A stretch of DNA of 64,000 nucleotides from Vaginisenegalia massiliensis (GTDB lineage: Bacteria > Bacillota > Bacilli > Lactobacillales > Aerococcaceae), in assembly GCF_900604935.1 (NCBI RefSeq), contig NZ_UWPC01000006.1, positions 62,001 to 126,000 on the forward strand, given 5' to 3'. A program made the position numbers and the translations under genes. Below the pieces are notes generated by a model, which was not told the DNA's origin, ran no database searches, and saw nothing but the letters and a program-made list of their open reading frames with translations. Below, piece after piece: positions 47,124-57,708 of this stretch. The number at the start of each line of letters is the position of its first letter. Within the stretch, counting starts at the first letter, position 1.

Positions 47124-48008
47124 TTATTCTTCATTTTCTAAACGGTGGCCTAAATCTTTAATAAGCTCTTTGAGGTCTTGACTAATTTGAGGGTGTTTAA
47201 GTCCGTATTCAATACTCATTTCCATAAAGCCGATTTTAGAACCCACGTCATAACGTTTGCCATCAAAGCGTTTAGCAAAGACACGTTGCGTTTTGTTAAG
47301 GGTATCAATAGCATCCGTTAATTGGATTTCGTTACCAGCTCCAGGTTGTTGGTTTTCTAAAATAGTGAAGATTTCTGGTGTAAGAAGATAACGACCAATA
47401 ATAGCTAAATTACTTGGTGCTTCTTCGGGTTTTGGTTTTTCCACAAATCGTTCTACATTATATACGCCGTCATCCAATTGGCGTTCAGGAGCGATAATCC
47501 CATATTTAGAAGTTTCTTCATGGGGTACTTCCATGACAGCGATATTTGAAGCATGAGTTTGATCGTAGACATCAATGAGTTGTTTGGTTAGTGGAACCTC
47601 ATCTTCCATGATGTCATCGCCTAACATGACAACGAATGGTTCATTTCCTACAAAAGCTTTGGCTTGTAAGACAGCATGACCCAATCCTTTAGGATAAGGT
47701 TGGCGTACAAAGTAAAGATTAAGGTTGGCAGTTTGTTTGATTAGATCAAGCAAATCATTTTTTCCTTGTTGGCGTAAATGTTCCTCTAATTCGATGTTAG
47801 AGTCAAAGTGGTCTTCAATTGACCGTTTGCTCTTGCCCGTAACAATCAGAATATCTTCAATTCCTGAAGCAATAGCTTCTTCTACGATAAACTGAATGGT
47901 CGGTTTATCAACAATTGGTAACATTTCTTTGGCCATTGCCTTAGTAGCAGGCAAGAAACGAGTTCCTAATCCTGCAGCAGGAATGACAGCTTTTCTAACT
48001 TTAACCAT
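47124..48008 (-). CDS. galU: UTP-glucose-1-phosphate uridylyltransferase
   Basis: The 294-residue enzyme makes UDP-glucose from UTP and glucose 1-phosphate. It begins [21 protein letters not shown], the nucleotide-binding signature, followed by [27 protein letters not shown] and [23 protein letters not shown]-glucose feeds the galE and ugd enzymes coded on the other strand from 51.4 kb, and glycolipids and wall polymers. It follows the GT4 gene by 16 bases in the same direction, so the two are likely co-transcribed. Confidence 0.96.
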   Translation of the reverse strand: MVKVRKAVIPAAGLGTRFLPATKAMAKEMLPIVDKPTIQFIVEEAIASGIEDILIVTGKSKRSIEDHFDSNIELEEHLRQQGKNDLLDLIKQTANLNLYFVRQPYPKGLGHAVLQAKAFVGNEPFVVMLGDDIMEDEVPLTKQLIDVYDQTHASNIAVMEVPHEETSKYGIIAPERQLDDGVYNVERFVEKPKPEEAPSNLAIIGRYLLTPEIFTILENQQPGAGNEIQLTDAIDTLNKTQRVFAKRFDGKRYDVGSKIGFMEMSIEYGLKHPQISQDLKELIKDLGHRLENEE

Positions 48009-48024
48009 GACGATAAGACTCCTT

Positions 48025-49140
48025 TTATTTTGTTAGTAAATCTTCATAAAGTTGACAATATGTTTGGTGGATTTGTTCCCACTCAAAGTATTCAATGCTT
48101 GTTAAAGCATTCTCAACTAATTGAGGATAATGTTTAATGATGAAATCAACAGCTTTATTAAAGCCCAATTGATCTTTTTTGTCAACGCTGACTCCGACAG
48201 TATAATTAGCGAAGAAACTATCAAAGCCTTCATTTTTAGTATAGATAACAGGTAGACCTTGGCTCATCGCTTCAGGATAGACTAAACCAAAGGTTTCAGG
48301 GGAAGAGAGCAGAGCAAAGATATCCATCTGCCGATAGAGTTGGATCAATTCCTCTTTAGGATGAGCACCATAATAGGATACAGCAGGAAATTGAGCAAAT
48401 TTCTTAACAATTTTTTGATCCCAAGCAGGGCCAACTATATGGAGTTCGGCCGGGCGAACGGCTTCAGAATAATTTTGAATCATCTCTGCTAATTGTAAGA
48501 AACGTTTACCGGCTGTTACTTTACCTACTGTGACAAATCGAATGGGATGATGAAAAACAGCTGGTTTATTCGTATAGGTATGATCATGCCAGTATTGATC
48601 TATGCCATTGGCAATGACTTGTGATTTTGCTTTAAGTTCTTGATGGTACTTTTCAGGAATATATTTTTGAAACACCTCTTCGTAAGTGTTTTTACTTATG
48701 AAGATGATTTGATTGGCAGCCCGCATAATTTTGATCCCAGTTGCCCGCATCCACGGCATCTTTTGGAAAAAAGTACGTAAGTCTGCATTTCGAACGGCAA
48801 CAACATACGGAGTTTGGTATTGTTGACTGACTTGCCAAGCTAACCATCCATTAGAAAAGAGCGAATGGGCATGTATTAAATCAAAGTCCTCAAGGGCGTA
48901 TTGTTCGCGCAAATCTTTTAGAATAGATTGATGTTTTAATGGGAAAATAAAACGATCGCGTTGGACAAACGTGCGACTAACGAGGGTATAATCTCCCGAC
49001 GTGGCTAAGCGGTCAGCCGGAAATTCTTTGGCGATGGGAACATAGACTTTAATGGCTAATCCATCCCGAACTTGGCGATCATATAGTTGATTGAATAGGC
49101 CTGATGTTGAAAAATAAGAATTAATATGTAGTATCTTCAT
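48025..49140 (-). CDS. GT4 family glycosyltransferase
   Basis: The 371-residue GT-B enzyme starts [20 protein letters not shown] and has a donor-binding domain with [29 protein letters not shown] and the EX7E motif [20 protein letters not shown]. The acceptor domain contains [15 protein letters not shown]. It is likely to act on a cell-surface polysaccharide or glycolipid; donor and acceptor are not determined. AGGAGAA precedes the ATG. Placement between galU and the polysaccharide locus supports a surface-glycan role. Confidence 0.87.
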   Translation of the reverse strand: MKILHINSYFSTSGLFNQLYDRQVRDGLAIKVYVPIAKEFPADRLATSGDYTLVSRTFVQRDRFIFPLKHQSILKDLREQYALEDFDLIHAHSLFSNGWLAWQVSQQYQTPYVVAVRNADLRTFFQKMPWMRATGIKIMRAANQIIFISKNTYEEVFQKYIPEKYHQELKAKSQVIANGIDQYWHDHTYTNKPAVFHHPIRFVTVGKVTAGKRFLQLAEMIQNYSEAVRPAELHIVGPAWDQKIVKKFAQFPAVSYYGAHPKEELIQLYRQMDIFALLSSPETFGLVYPEAMSQGLPVIYTKNEGFDSFFANYTVGVSVDKKDQLGFNKAVDFIIKHYPQLVENALTSIEYFEWEQIHQTYCQLYEDLLTK

Positions 49141-49165
49141 CAGTATTCTCCTTCATATGCCAGGG

Positions 49166-49450
49166 TTAGTTGGCTTTTTCCTCAATTTTTTCAAGGCGTT
49201 GCTGATAATCCTTGACTTGATTTTCTAAATCTTCAACTCGTTTCTCGAGACGAGTTTGATTTTCTGAATATTGATGAATGGATTCATTGGTAGGAATACG
49301 GAAAAGCGAGATCATCAAATAAAGCACAAGGAATAAAAGACCAATGACAACAACTAGGTAAAACCAGCCACTTCGATCTAAACGACGGTCAATTTTCTTT
49401 GCCATTTCTGGATCAACGTTTAATTGATAAGGTAACTTTTGTTGGACCAA
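49166..49450 (-). CDS. Small membrane protein with C-terminal coiled coil
   Basis: The 94-residue protein starts at TTG 49450 after AAAGGGGTG. It has a polar N-terminus of about 28 residues, one membrane segment (about 30-52, WFYLVVVIGLLFLVLYLMI) and a heptad-rich, charged helix to the end (NQTRLEKRVEDLENQVKDYQ). The shape recalls FtsL/DivIC-type bitopic proteins, but it is not that family by sequence pattern and lies away from division genes. No function assigned. It lies 25 bases upstream of the GT4 gene and 41 bases downstream of the aminopeptidase. Confidence 0.7.
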   Translation of the reverse strand: MVQQKLPYQLNVDPEMAKKIDRRLDRSGWFYLVVVIGLLFLVLYLMISLFRIPTNESIHQYSENQTRLEKRVEDLENQVKDYQQRLEKIEEKAN

Positions 49451-49491
49451 AAGAGCACCCCTTTCTGGATTGAATAGTTAGTAGTTTAAAC

Positions 49492-50733
49492 TTAAATTGC
49501 CCATTCACCTTGACGGAAGATAGGGACAACGCTGCCATCTTTACGAATTCCATCAACATTCATTTCAGCATTACCAATCATGAAGTCAACATGGACGTCT
49601 GAACGATTCAGACCAGCTGCGGCTAATTCATCTTGTGACATTTGGGTACCGTCTTGAACTGAAGTTGCATAGGCTTGACCAATGGCTAAGTGATTTGAAG
49701 CATTTTCATCAAATAAGGTATTGAAAAAGATAATGCCTGATTGTGAGATTGGCGATTTGTGAGGAACTAAGGCCACTTCACCTAAAGAACGGGCACCGTC
49801 ATTTTCAAAGACTAATTTCTCAAGGGTCTCTTGTCCTTCACTGGCACTTACTTGAGTAATTTTACCTCCTTCGAAATGGAAGGTCATTTGGTCAATCACA
49901 ACGCCATTGTAACTTAGAGGTTTTGAACTAACAACATAACCATCAGCCCGCCGCCAATCTGGGGCAGTGAAGACTTCTTCAGTCGGCATGTTAGCAATAA
50001 AGCTCTCTCCTTGTTGGTTAAGTGAGCCAGCGCTTTCCCAACGATGATTGGCAGGTAAACCTAGTGTTAAATCGGTCCCTGGCCCCGTATAATGTAAGGC
50101 GTCAAATTGTTGTTCGTTTAAGAAAGTCGCCTTTTCTTCTAGTGTTGCTTCATGTTGGTTCCAAGCTTGAATTGGGTTATCTTCATAGACGCGAGTTGTT
50201 TTGAAGATTTGATCCCATAAGGCATCTACTTGTTCTTCAGTGGTCGCTAAATTAGGGAAAACTAATTTTGCCCAATCAGCATCAGCTGCGGCACACACAA
50301 TCCATGATACGACATTGGCTTGTGTAGCAATCCGGATATCTTTAAAGGCTTTTGCCGAGGCTGCACTTGCAGCTTGCAATTTTTGTGGATCAACACCTTT
50401 TAAGGCATTAGGATTAGACGCTCTTAAAGCCACTTTTTTAGTTCGCTTTGCAATTAGGTCGTTAGCCTCATCTATTTTATATGAAGGAATATCGGTTAAA
50501 GTTTCGAGGGATTGGTGATCAAAATGAGTGCGGTTAATCACATCGTCCGTCCAATTGAGGATGACATCTTTTGCCCCGGCTTGGTAGGCTGCTTTAACCA
50601 TTAAGCGAACAAGTTGCACTTGCTCGACTTCAGCATTAATTTGGACATAATCCTCTGGTCCTACGTTAAGTCCTTTATAAATGATTAAGTCAGCGTATTT
50701 ACTTAATAGTTGGTCGAAATTAGCTAAAGTCAT
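49492..50733 (-). CDS. M29 family aminopeptidase (AmpS/PepS)
   Basis: The 413-residue metallo-aminopeptidase matches the M29 thermophilic aminopeptidase family: NFDQLLSKYADLIIYKGLNV at the start, TGPGTDLTLGLPANHRW in the middle, IANMPTEEVFTAPDW with catalytic glutamates and the C-terminal HLAIGQAY and HVDFMIGNAEMNVDG with metal ligands. It removes N-terminal residues from peptides in the cytosol. The ATG lies 18 bases after the flavodoxin stop, so both are in one transcript. Confidence 0.94.
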   Translation of the reverse strand: MTLANFDQLLSKYADLIIYKGLNVGPEDYVQINAEVEQVQLVRLMVKAAYQAGAKDVILNWTDDVINRTHFDHQSLETLTDIPSYKIDEANDLIAKRTKKVALRASNPNALKGVDPQKLQAASAASAKAFKDIRIATQANVVSWIVCAAADADWAKLVFPNLATTEEQVDALWDQIFKTTRVYEDNPIQAWNQHEATLEEKATFLNEQQFDALHYTGPGTDLTLGLPANHRWESAGSLNQQGESFIANMPTEEVFTAPDWRRADGYVVSSKPLSYNGVVIDQMTFHFEGGKITQVSASEGQETLEKLVFENDGARSLGEVALVPHKSPISQSGIIFFNTLFDENASNHLAIGQAYATSVQDGTQMSQDELAAAGLNRSDVHVDFMIGNAEMNVDGIRKDGSVVPIFRQGEWAI

Positions 50734-50751
50734 ATTAAATATCTCCTAGTC

Positions 50752-51198
50752 TTAGTTAAATTTAGCTGCAATTGAATCAGCTAGTGCTTGCAAGTTTGCT
50801 TCGTCTTCTTCTTCTGGATTCAAGTTTACTTTAACACTGTCGCCACCTTTTGTTGCGCCAACTGTTAAAAATGCGGATTCCATGGTATCAACTGCTCCGC
50901 AGAAGACTTCATAGAATGTATCACCTGAGCCAAACACTCCTGAAACTTTTCCGGTTAAATCTAGCTCGAGAAGATCGTCGTAGAAGTCTAACATCTCGTC
51001 AGGAAGTACGCCGTCGACTCCGTAGGTATAGGTACCGACTAAACATATGTCATAGTCAAGAAAATCGTGGGGATCAGCTTGCATGACATCCTCAATCGTA
51101 ACTTCAATATCGTGTTGTTCTAAGGCATCGGCTAAGAAATCAGCGCAGGCCTCGGTATTACCCGTTAAACTCGTGAAAATAATTAATGCTTGGGGCAT
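50752..51198 (-). CDS. Flavodoxin
   Basis: The 148-residue protein is a short-chain flavodoxin: the FMN phosphate loop is TSLTGNTEACADFL (residues 9-22), followed by DICLVGTYTYGVDGVLPDEM and the FGSGDTFYEVFCGAVD loop that flanks the flavin. It carries electrons at low potential for unknown partners. AAGGAGG precedes the ATG. It leads the minus-strand operon. Confidence 0.94.
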   Translation of the reverse strand: MPQALIIFTSLTGNTEACADFLADALEQHDIEVTIEDVMQADPHDFLDYDICLVGTYTYGVDGVLPDEMLDFYDDLLELDLTGKVSGVFGSGDTFYEVFCGAVDTMESAFLTVGATKGGDSVKVNLNPEEEDEANLQALADSIAAKFN

Positions 51199-51270
51199 TA
51201 TATTTCCTCCTTAATTAAATTTGAATAGGTCTTCATCAATTTTGAAGACAAGAATGAATTTATCGTGTTT

Positions 51271-51299
51271 ATTATAGCAAATTAAGCGACGCTTGACAG
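51271..51299 (-). promoter_or_regulatory. Promoter of the flavodoxin operon
   Basis: On the minus strand CTGTCA (51299-51294), 17 bases, then TATAAT (51276-51271) with an extended TGC. A TTGACA on the plus strand (51293-51298) overlaps its -35 and might drive a weak plus-strand promoter (TATGAG at 51315). Confidence 0.6.
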
Positions 51300-51420
51300 G
51301 TTTTTATCTTTTACTATGAGATTCTATTAAATTGACGCGAATAATCCTCGAAATGTTCAAATATAAATTTTATAATGGTAAGGAAGCTAAAGAAGTTTTA
51401 ACATTTATTTTTTAAAATTA

Positions 51421-51429
51421 TGCTATAAT
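51421..51429 (+). promoter_or_regulatory. Extended -10 promoter of the polysaccharide locus
   Basis: TGCTATAAT, 36 bases before the galE ATG; the region before it is AT-rich (TTAACA at 51398 is 20 bases away). Confidence 0.55.
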
Positions 51430-51464
51430 GGCACGGTATATGAAAAATTATAAGAGGTGATATC

Positions 51465-52481
51465 ATGGCTATTTTAGTTACAGGTGGGGCAGGTTATATT
51501 GGCAGCCATACCGTAGTAGAATTGCTTGAACAAAATTATCAAGTTGTTGTTGTTGACAACTTATACAATAGCCAAATTGAGGTGCTTGATCGCATCGAGG
51601 AAATTACAGGTAAGAAAGTTAAATTTTATCAAATTGATATACTAGATAAAGCGGCTATGACTCAAGTTTTTGCGGAGAATGAAATTGAAGCGGTCATCCA
51701 CTTTGCTAGCTACAAGGCTGTTGGAGAATCTGTAATAAAGCCACTCATGTATTATCACAATAATATTGAAGGAACGGTTGCTTTGCTTGAGGTGATGAAT
51801 CACGCTGGGGTAAAAGATATCGTCTTCTCGTCATCCGCTACAGTCTACGGAGAAGACAATCCTTCGCCACTCAAAGAGAGTATGCCAACAGATACTGCTA
51901 ATAATCCATATGGCTATACGAAAGTAGTCATCGAACATCTTTTGCAAGATTTAGCTAAAGCTGATTCAGAATGGTCTGTTACCTTGTTGCGCTACTTCAA
52001 TCCTATTGGTGCTCATGAATCAGGTCGAATCGGAGAAAATCCGAATGGGATTCCAAATAATTTAATGCCTTATATTACGCAAGTAGCGATTGGTAAGTTG
52101 CCGGAATTAAGTGTCTTCGGACAAGACTATCAAACGCATGATGGTACAGGGGTACGTGACTATATTCACGTTGTTGACTTAGCAAAAGGCCATATAAAAG
52201 CCCTAGAGAAAAATAAAGAGCAACTTGGAGTTAAAGTTTATAATTTGGGTACGGGTATAGGTTTTTCTGTTTTAGATTTAGTGAAAGCTTTCCAAACCGT
52301 TAATCACATTGAAATACCCTATCGTTTAGCGCCAAGACGTCCAGGCGATATCGATATTTGTTTTGCTGATGCTAGCAAAGCCAAGGAAGAATTGAATTGG
52401 CAAACTGAAAAGACACTAGAAGATATGTGCCGTGATTCATGGAATTGGCAAAGTCAAAATCCGAAAGGTTATTGTGAATAG
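51465..52481 (+). CDS. galE: UDP-glucose 4-epimerase
   Basis: The 338-residue short-chain dehydrogenase-type epimerase starts with the NAD loop [10 protein letters not shown], and has FSSSATVYG and the catalytic YGYTK (Tyr and Lys) pair, then [20 protein letters not shown] and the substrate motif PRRPGDID. It interconverts UDP-glucose and UDP-galactose, and some members also the N-acetyl forms. AGAGGTGAT precedes the ATG. As first gene of the locus it supplies sugars for the glycosyltransferases downstream. Confidence 0.95.
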   Translation: MAILVTGGAGYIGSHTVVELLEQNYQVVVVDNLYNSQIEVLDRIEEITGKKVKFYQIDILDKAAMTQVFAENEIEAVIHFASYKAVGESVIKPLMYYHNNIEGTVALLEVMNHAGVKDIVFSSSATVYGEDNPSPLKESMPTDTANNPYGYTKVVIEHLLQDLAKADSEWSVTLLRYFNPIGAHESGRIGENPNGIPNNLMPYITQVAIGKLPELSVFGQDYQTHDGTGVRDYIHVVDLAKGHIKALEKNKEQLGVKVYNLGTGIGFSVLDLVKAFQTVNHIEIPYRLAPRRPGDIDICFADASKAKEELNWQTEKTLEDMCRDSWNWQSQNPKGYCE

Positions 52482-52529
52482 AAGCGCTGGTGCGAGTGGT
52501 AGATCAGCAAGAGGAGTTATAACGATACA

Positions 52530-53879
52530 ATGGGATACAATAAAATAAAGCATTTTTATGTAAAGACGAATGGAAAACTTAATACAAAGCGATTGGGACT
52601 TAGCCTTCTGGTCGTTTGTTTAATTGGGTTTGCCCTAACAATTGGCCAAGCGTATTTTCATTTAAGTTCAACCCTTAATTCTATTAAAGAAGAGGTAGTA
52701 GTAAAGAATCTTCGGGGAAAGAAAGTGTCGGTTAAAGATGGGGAGCCATTAAATATTCTCCTTCTGGGTACAGATGATGATAATTTGGCTCGTAAAGCCC
52801 AAGATGGTTATGTTAGTCGGTCAGATACCTTGATGATTGTGTCCCTCAATCCTAAAACACATACAACTAAGATGTTAAGTATCCCTCGTGATACCTATAC
52901 GGTAATGAAAGGCCAAGACGGTCCGGATAAAATTAATCATGCCTATGCTTTTGGTGGGGTTGAACTTTCAATTGATACAGTACAAAATTATTTGCACGTG
53001 CCAATTGATTATTACGCGGTCGTTAATATGAATGGTTTAGTAGAATTAGTCGATGCAGTAGGCGGAATTGAAGTGACTAGCCCTTTAACTTTTGAGTATC
53101 GTGGAACCAAATTTGTCAAAGGACAAAAGCGAAAAGTTAACGGCGTCAAAGCGATGAATTTTGCCCGTATGCGTTACGATGATCCTGAAGGTGAAATGGG
53201 AAGGCAAACACGACAAAAGATGGTTATCAAGGCATTGGTTGATAAGATGTTAAGTCTTGATGCGGTTTCGAACTATCCTCGACTTTTAGAAGTGATTGCG
53301 AAAAATACGCGGACCAATTTTGATCTTTCAACGGCGTTAAACATTTATAAAAGTTATTTGCCGGCCCTAGAAAATATTGCTTCAGTGAAATTTGAAGAAT
53401 TAGAGGATTTATATGTTGATGAAATCTTCTATTTCTACATTCCTTTAAGCGCCCGTGTAAAAGTGGCTAATGAGTTGCGTCAACATACGGGCTTATCCCC
53501 AATAAAAATCAGCGATTTAGTTGATCCTTTGGCAAAAGACCAGCCTAACTTTGTCAAGGCTTCAGCCATTGTTATCAATCAATATCCAACTGGTTTAAGT
53601 CAAGAACAAATGGATGCAATCCAATCAAAACAGCAGTCTGTTCAGGAAATACGTTCTGTGGAAAACTATGTTCCGCCGACGTATCAACCTGGGCCGATTA
53701 GTCCGGCTTATCCAGTAAATCCGCGGCCAGAACCTACGACACCACCGAATTCAGATACTGTTGCTCCACCACCAGTAACGGATGCGCCAGTAACGGAGCC
53801 GGTTCCAGCGCCACCGGTAGAAACGACACCACCGACTCCAGTACCAACACCACCGGTATCCTCCGGTTCAAACCAATAG
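52530..53879 (+). CDS. LytR-CpsA-Psr (LCP) family wall-polymer ligase
   Basis: The 449-residue protein has a short cytoplasmic N-terminus, one membrane anchor (about 23-45) and an extracytoplasmic LCP domain (about 65-290) with [41 protein letters not shown] and the Arg-rich [22 protein letters not shown] enzymes move lipid-linked glycopolymers on to peptidoglycan. After residue 370 comes a Pro/Thr/Val-rich tail of about 75 residues that may span the wall. The Shine-Dalgarno GAGGAG is 13 bases from the ATG, longer than usual. Its place in the locus suggests it attaches this polysaccharide. Confidence 0.92.
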   Translation: MGYNKIKHFYVKTNGKLNTKRLGLSLLVVCLIGFALTIGQAYFHLSSTLNSIKEEVVVKNLRGKKVSVKDGEPLNILLLGTDDDNLARKAQDGYVSRSDTLMIVSLNPKTHTTKMLSIPRDTYTVMKGQDGPDKINHAYAFGGVELSIDTVQNYLHVPIDYYAVVNMNGLVELVDAVGGIEVTSPLTFEYRGTKFVKGQKRKVNGVKAMNFARMRYDDPEGEMGRQTRQKMVIKALVDKMLSLDAVSNYPRLLEVIAKNTRTNFDLSTALNIYKSYLPALENIASVKFEELEDLYVDEIFYFYIPLSARVKVANELRQHTGLSPIKISDLVDPLAKDQPNFVKASAIVINQYPTGLSQEQMDAIQSKQQSVQEIRSVENYVPPTYQPGPISPAYPVNPRPEPTTPPNSDTVAPPPVTDAPVTEPVPAPPVETTPPTPVPTPPVSSGSNQ

Positions 53880-53898
53880 GGGAAAGGGAAGATTAATA

Positions 53899-55065
53899 AT
53901 GAAAATTACAGTTGTAGGAGTAGGCTATGTTGGCCTCTCAAATGCTATTTTATTAGCTCAACATAATCAAGTTGTAGCTTTAGATGTCAATTCCACGATT
54001 GTATCTTTAATTAATCAAGGTCAATCTCATATCAAAGATCCAGAGATTGAATACTATCTAGCCAATGAGAAATTAGATCTTACAGCAACCATCGATCGTG
54101 ACTTGGCCTATGAAGGAACGGAAATGGTTATTATTGCAACGCCAACGAATTATGATGAAGTGACCAATTACTTTGATACGAGTTCAGTTGAATCAGTCAT
54201 TGATGACGTTCTCGAACGCGGTTTGCAAGTACCGATTATCATTAAATCTACGATACCTGTTGGCTTTACCCAACGTATGCGTCAAGAAAAAAAATACCAA
54301 CAAATTATTTTTTCACCTGAATTTCTCCGTGAAGGCCAAGCCTTAAAAGATAATCTCTATCCGTCACGGATTATTGTAGGGGATGATTCCCCCCAAGCTC
54401 ACTTATTTGCTGAATTATTGCAAAAAGGAGCTAAAAAGGATCAGATTGATCTTTTGTTTATGGAGTCAACTGAAGCTGAGGCTGTCAAATTATTCGCTAA
54501 TACATATTTAGCAATGCGGGTTTCTTTCTTTAATGAGTTAGATACTTATGCTGAAGTAAGGGGATTGGATACCCAGTCAATAATTAAAGGGGTGGGCCTT
54601 GATCCACGAATTGGTTCGCATTATAATAATCCTTCCTTTGGTTACGGAGGCTATTGCTTACCTAAAGATACTAAGCAGTTATTAGCTAACTTTAAAGATG
54701 TGCCAAATAATTTGATTTCTGCCATTGTGACCTCAAATGATACGCGGATGACCCATATTGCTAATCAAATTATGCAACGTCGGCCAAAAACGGTTGGTGT
54801 TTACCGTTTAACCATGAAACAAGGGTCAGACAATTTTAGAGCATCATCTATTCAAGGGGTTATGAAACGTTTGGCAGAACATGATATTGATTTAATTATT
54901 TACGAACCAACTTTATCTAGTTCTGAATTCCAAGGATATCCTGTTATTCAAGATTTACAAGTCTTCAAAGATCAGGCGGATGTGATTATCTCTAATCGGA
55001 TTGCCGATGATTTAGTTGATGTAAAAGAGAAAGTGTATACTAGAGATATTTTTAATATCAGTTAA
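53899..55065 (+). CDS. ugd: UDP-glucose 6-dehydrogenase
   Basis: The 388-residue enzyme begins with the NAD loop [12 protein letters not shown], has [10 protein letters not shown] and [12 protein letters not shown], and the catalytic Cys 253 in [15 protein letters not shown]. Length and the PKDTKQL motif fit the short Ugd/HasB group that oxidises UDP-glucose to UDP-glucuronate in two steps. It could feed a glucuronate residue of the polysaccharide. It lies 19 bases after the LCP gene with AAAGGGAAG before the ATG. A second, different nucleotide-sugar dehydrogenase lies at 61711. Confidence 0.92.
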   Translation: MKITVVGVGYVGLSNAILLAQHNQVVALDVNSTIVSLINQGQSHIKDPEIEYYLANEKLDLTATIDRDLAYEGTEMVIIATPTNYDEVTNYFDTSSVESVIDDVLERGLQVPIIIKSTIPVGFTQRMRQEKKYQQIIFSPEFLREGQALKDNLYPSRIIVGDDSPQAHLFAELLQKGAKKDQIDLLFMESTEAEAVKLFANTYLAMRVSFFNELDTYAEVRGLDTQSIIKGVGLDPRIGSHYNNPSFGYGGYCLPKDTKQLLANFKDVPNNLISAIVTSNDTRMTHIANQIMQRRPKTVGVYRLTMKQGSDNFRASSIQGVMKRLAEHDIDLIIYEPTLSSSEFQGYPVIQDLQVFKDQADVIISNRIADDLVDVKEKVYTRDIFNIS

Positions 55066-55094
55066 TTTGTATACTTTATAGAAAGGAAGTCAGC

Positions 55095-56267
55095 ATGAGC
55101 AAGCAAGAGGAAGAAACTAAGGTGAAAGTCCTACATATAATGAGTGGATTTGGGGGAGGTATTTCCTCATTTATCTTAAATAAAGCTCGGGCTCTAGCAC
55201 ATGGACCAATTCAATTTGACGTAGTTACCTATGATCAGTGTTCGCCTGAATTTACCCAAGCTATTCAATCTACTGGCGGCCAAGTTGCGCAATTAGTGAA
55301 TCCCAAGAAAGTAGGTTGGTCAGCGTTTAAAGCTAGTTTTAATCAGCTAATTAATCAGAACCACTATGATTATATTCATTGTCATATTGCCGGTTATCGG
55401 GCGCTACCTTACTATTATTTAGCTAGAAAAGCTAAGCAAGGTCCCTTTCTCATACATGCTCATTTAACCAGTGATCCTTTCGAAACCAATAAAATACGTT
55501 TAGCTCGCCAGGCTTTGAATCAAGCAATAACACGACGTTTATCGGCAATTATTATTGGTTGTGGTCAGCTAGCAATTCAGGGCACATATGGTCCTCAAGT
55601 TTCGCACGATGAAATGTTAGTCATTCCAAATAGCATTGAAGTGAGTCAATTTAGTCAAACCCAAGAGCAAAAAAAAGCACTTAGATCTCAAGCATTAGCA
55701 GACCTATCCTTGACCGATTTTGAAGGGCTATGGGTGGGACAGATGGCTCGACTCAAACCAATCAAAAACCATCAATTCACCTTGAAATTAGCAGCTTATT
55801 TACGTGAACGAGGCGTGCCCGTGCGCTTTATTTTGGCCGGACAAGGGCCCTTGGCAGAGACACTACAAAGTCAAATTGACCAACTAGGTTTAACCGACAG
55901 TGTCTACCTGGTTGGACGTTTGCGACCAGAGGTCTTTTTCGCTATGACAGATGTGATGTTATTGCCTTCCTTTTTTGAAGGACTGCCAACAGTGGTTGTT
56001 GAATCTCAAGCAGCGGGTGTTCCAACCTTAATGTCCGATACGATTAGTCAAGAAGTGGATTTAGGACTTGGTCTTGTTCAAAGTTTGTCATTGGATGATG
56101 AACTAGTTGCATGGGCTCATGTCTTGCAAAGTTTAAGTCAAAGAAAAATACCTAGTTTAGAACAAAGACAAGCTGTGATTGAGGCTAAGAAGTTTACCAA
56201 TCAAGAATCGGCTGACTTATATGCTGATTTTCTTTTTGGCCGTGTCAGTCATTACCAAATTAGATAG
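55095..56267 (+). CDS. GT4 family glycosyltransferase (EpsF-like)
   Basis: The 390-residue GT-B enzyme starts VKVLHIMSGFGGGISSFIL, as in EpsF/CapH-like transferases, with YIHCHIAGYRALPYYYLARK in the acceptor half. The donor half has GLWVGQMARLKPIKNHQFTL, FILAGQGPL, and the EX7E-type FFEGLPTVVVESQAAGVPT. It should add a sugar to the lipid-linked repeat unit on the cytoplasmic face. AAAGGAAG precedes the ATG. The flippase starts 11 bases downstream. Confidence 0.9.
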   Translation: MSKQEEETKVKVLHIMSGFGGGISSFILNKARALAHGPIQFDVVTYDQCSPEFTQAIQSTGGQVAQLVNPKKVGWSAFKASFNQLINQNHYDYIHCHIAGYRALPYYYLARKAKQGPFLIHAHLTSDPFETNKIRLARQALNQAITRRLSAIIIGCGQLAIQGTYGPQVSHDEMLVIPNSIEVSQFSQTQEQKKALRSQALADLSLTDFEGLWVGQMARLKPIKNHQFTLKLAAYLRERGVPVRFILAGQGPLAETLQSQIDQLGLTDSVYLVGRLRPEVFFAMTDVMLLPSFFEGLPTVVVESQAAGVPTLMSDTISQEVDLGLGLVQSLSLDDELVAWAHVLQSLSQRKIPSLEQRQAVIEAKKFTNQESADLYADFLFGRVSHYQIR

Positions 56268-56278
56268 GTGACAAAGCG

Positions 56279-57694
56279 ATGAAACAATTTTTAAAACGAT
56301 TAGCAGGATTTTCTTACGGCCCTATTCTTGGGGCCCTGATTTCTTTTATGCAAATTCCTTTATTGACCCACTTCTTGTCGGTACAAGATTATGGGAAAGC
56401 AGGTTTATTTCGAACATTAATTTTTCAATTACCCAATTTTATTTATATTGGTCTCGATCAAGCTTTTACCCGTGAATATCATGTAGAAAAAGATAAACGG
56501 AATTTAATGCAACAAGCCTTGATTATTCCACTTATTGTTGGGGTAACTATATTTGCCGTCTGTGTGTTTTTCGCTAAGCCGATTTCAGCTTGGATGTTTT
56601 ATGACGCCCAGTATTATTTTATTGTCTGGTATGGTGGCATTTGGGTACTATCAACCATAGTGGAACGATTTTTCCTTTTAATGATTCGAATGGAAGAAAA
56701 AGCTAAAGAATTTTCAAATTATTCCTTATTATTAAAGATTAATGTCTTTCTTTTGACTCTTGTACTTATTGCTATTGGAATGCGGGATTTTCGTACCAAT
56801 GTCTATTCTTTGATCTTCGGACAATTATTAGGGGACCTCGTTTTATATTATAAATACCGACATTTATTTGATTTAAGTCAGTTTGAATTTGATCCAGTCT
56901 TAGTTAAACGAATGTTCAAGTTCGGTTTACCGATTATGATTGCTGTGTCTTTATCTACTAGTCTCAACTTAGTCGATAACTTATTTTTGCGTAATTATTC
57001 GAGCAAAGAAGAGTTAGGGATTTATAATGGTGTTTTGAGTGTCGTCAATATTATTGGTATTATAAAAACTGCCTTTGCCTCTTTTTGGGTGCCAACAGCT
57101 TATCGATGGTATGATGAGAAAAAATCAATGAAGCACTATAAATTTATTTCTGATGCTGTCTTATTTATTTTAACGTTTATTTTCTTTGCCATTGTGGTTG
57201 GCAAACCCATTATTGTCATGATTTTAGGAGCTAAGAAATATGCAGATGCACAGTATATTATTGCTCTATTATGTTTTCCTCATATCATGTATACTTTGTC
57301 TGAAACTACGACCTTAGGAATTGTCTTCTCTCGTAAAACTCAGTTGAATATCTTAGTGTCCCTAGCAACATTTATTCCTTCAGTAGTGATCAACTTCTTA
57401 TTAACACCTTCTTGGGGTTATCGTGGAGCAGCTGTGGCTTCATGTGCGGCTAATATCATGTTTTATTTAGCTAGAACATATTTCTCAAGTCGAACTGGAT
57501 TTTATTTTAGTCAGAAAAAACATATACTTTCAATTCTGATGATGACTTTAGTTGCAACTTTAAATGCCTTTCCTATTCCTTATATCTGGGCTTGGTCCTT
57601 CCTTTTGGGCTTGGTTGTTCTGTTCATTCAATTTGGAACGATTCAAGATGGTATTTCGATTAAACGTCAGGCTCACGAATGGGATTTCTCTTAA
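56279..57694 (+). CDS. Oligosaccharide flippase (Wzx-like)
   Basis: The 471-residue membrane protein has 12-14 hydrophobic segments and the N-terminal pattern of PST-family flippases: FLKRLAGFSYGPILGALISF then PLLTHFLSVQDYGKAGLF. A central FKFGLPIMIAVSLSTSLNLV opens the second half. It is expected to move the lipid-linked repeat unit across the membrane. AGGTGACAAAGCG precedes the ATG. Followed by the polymerase gene. Confidence 0.9.
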   Translation: MKQFLKRLAGFSYGPILGALISFMQIPLLTHFLSVQDYGKAGLFRTLIFQLPNFIYIGLDQAFTREYHVEKDKRNLMQQALIIPLIVGVTIFAVCVFFAKPISAWMFYDAQYYFIVWYGGIWVLSTIVERFFLLMIRMEEKAKEFSNYSLLLKINVFLLTLVLIAIGMRDFRTNVYSLIFGQLLGDLVLYYKYRHLFDLSQFEFDPVLVKRMFKFGLPIMIAVSLSTSLNLVDNLFLRNYSSKEELGIYNGVLSVVNIIGIIKTAFASFWVPTAYRWYDEKKSMKHYKFISDAVLFILTFIFFAIVVGKPIIVMILGAKKYADAQYIIALLCFPHIMYTLSETTTLGIVFSRKTQLNILVSLATFIPSVVINFLLTPSWGYRGAAVASCAANIMFYLARTYFSSRTGFYFSQKKHILSILMMTLVATLNAFPIPYIWAWSFLLGLVVLFIQFGTIQDGISIKRQAHEWDFS

Positions 57695-57708
57695 GAAAGG
57701 AGTCGTCG

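Noticed and set aside
53660-53876. Repeated CCACC-type units as a CRISPR-like or satellite array
   Set aside because: They are codons of the Pro/Thr-rich tail of the LCP protein, not regularly spaced repeats.
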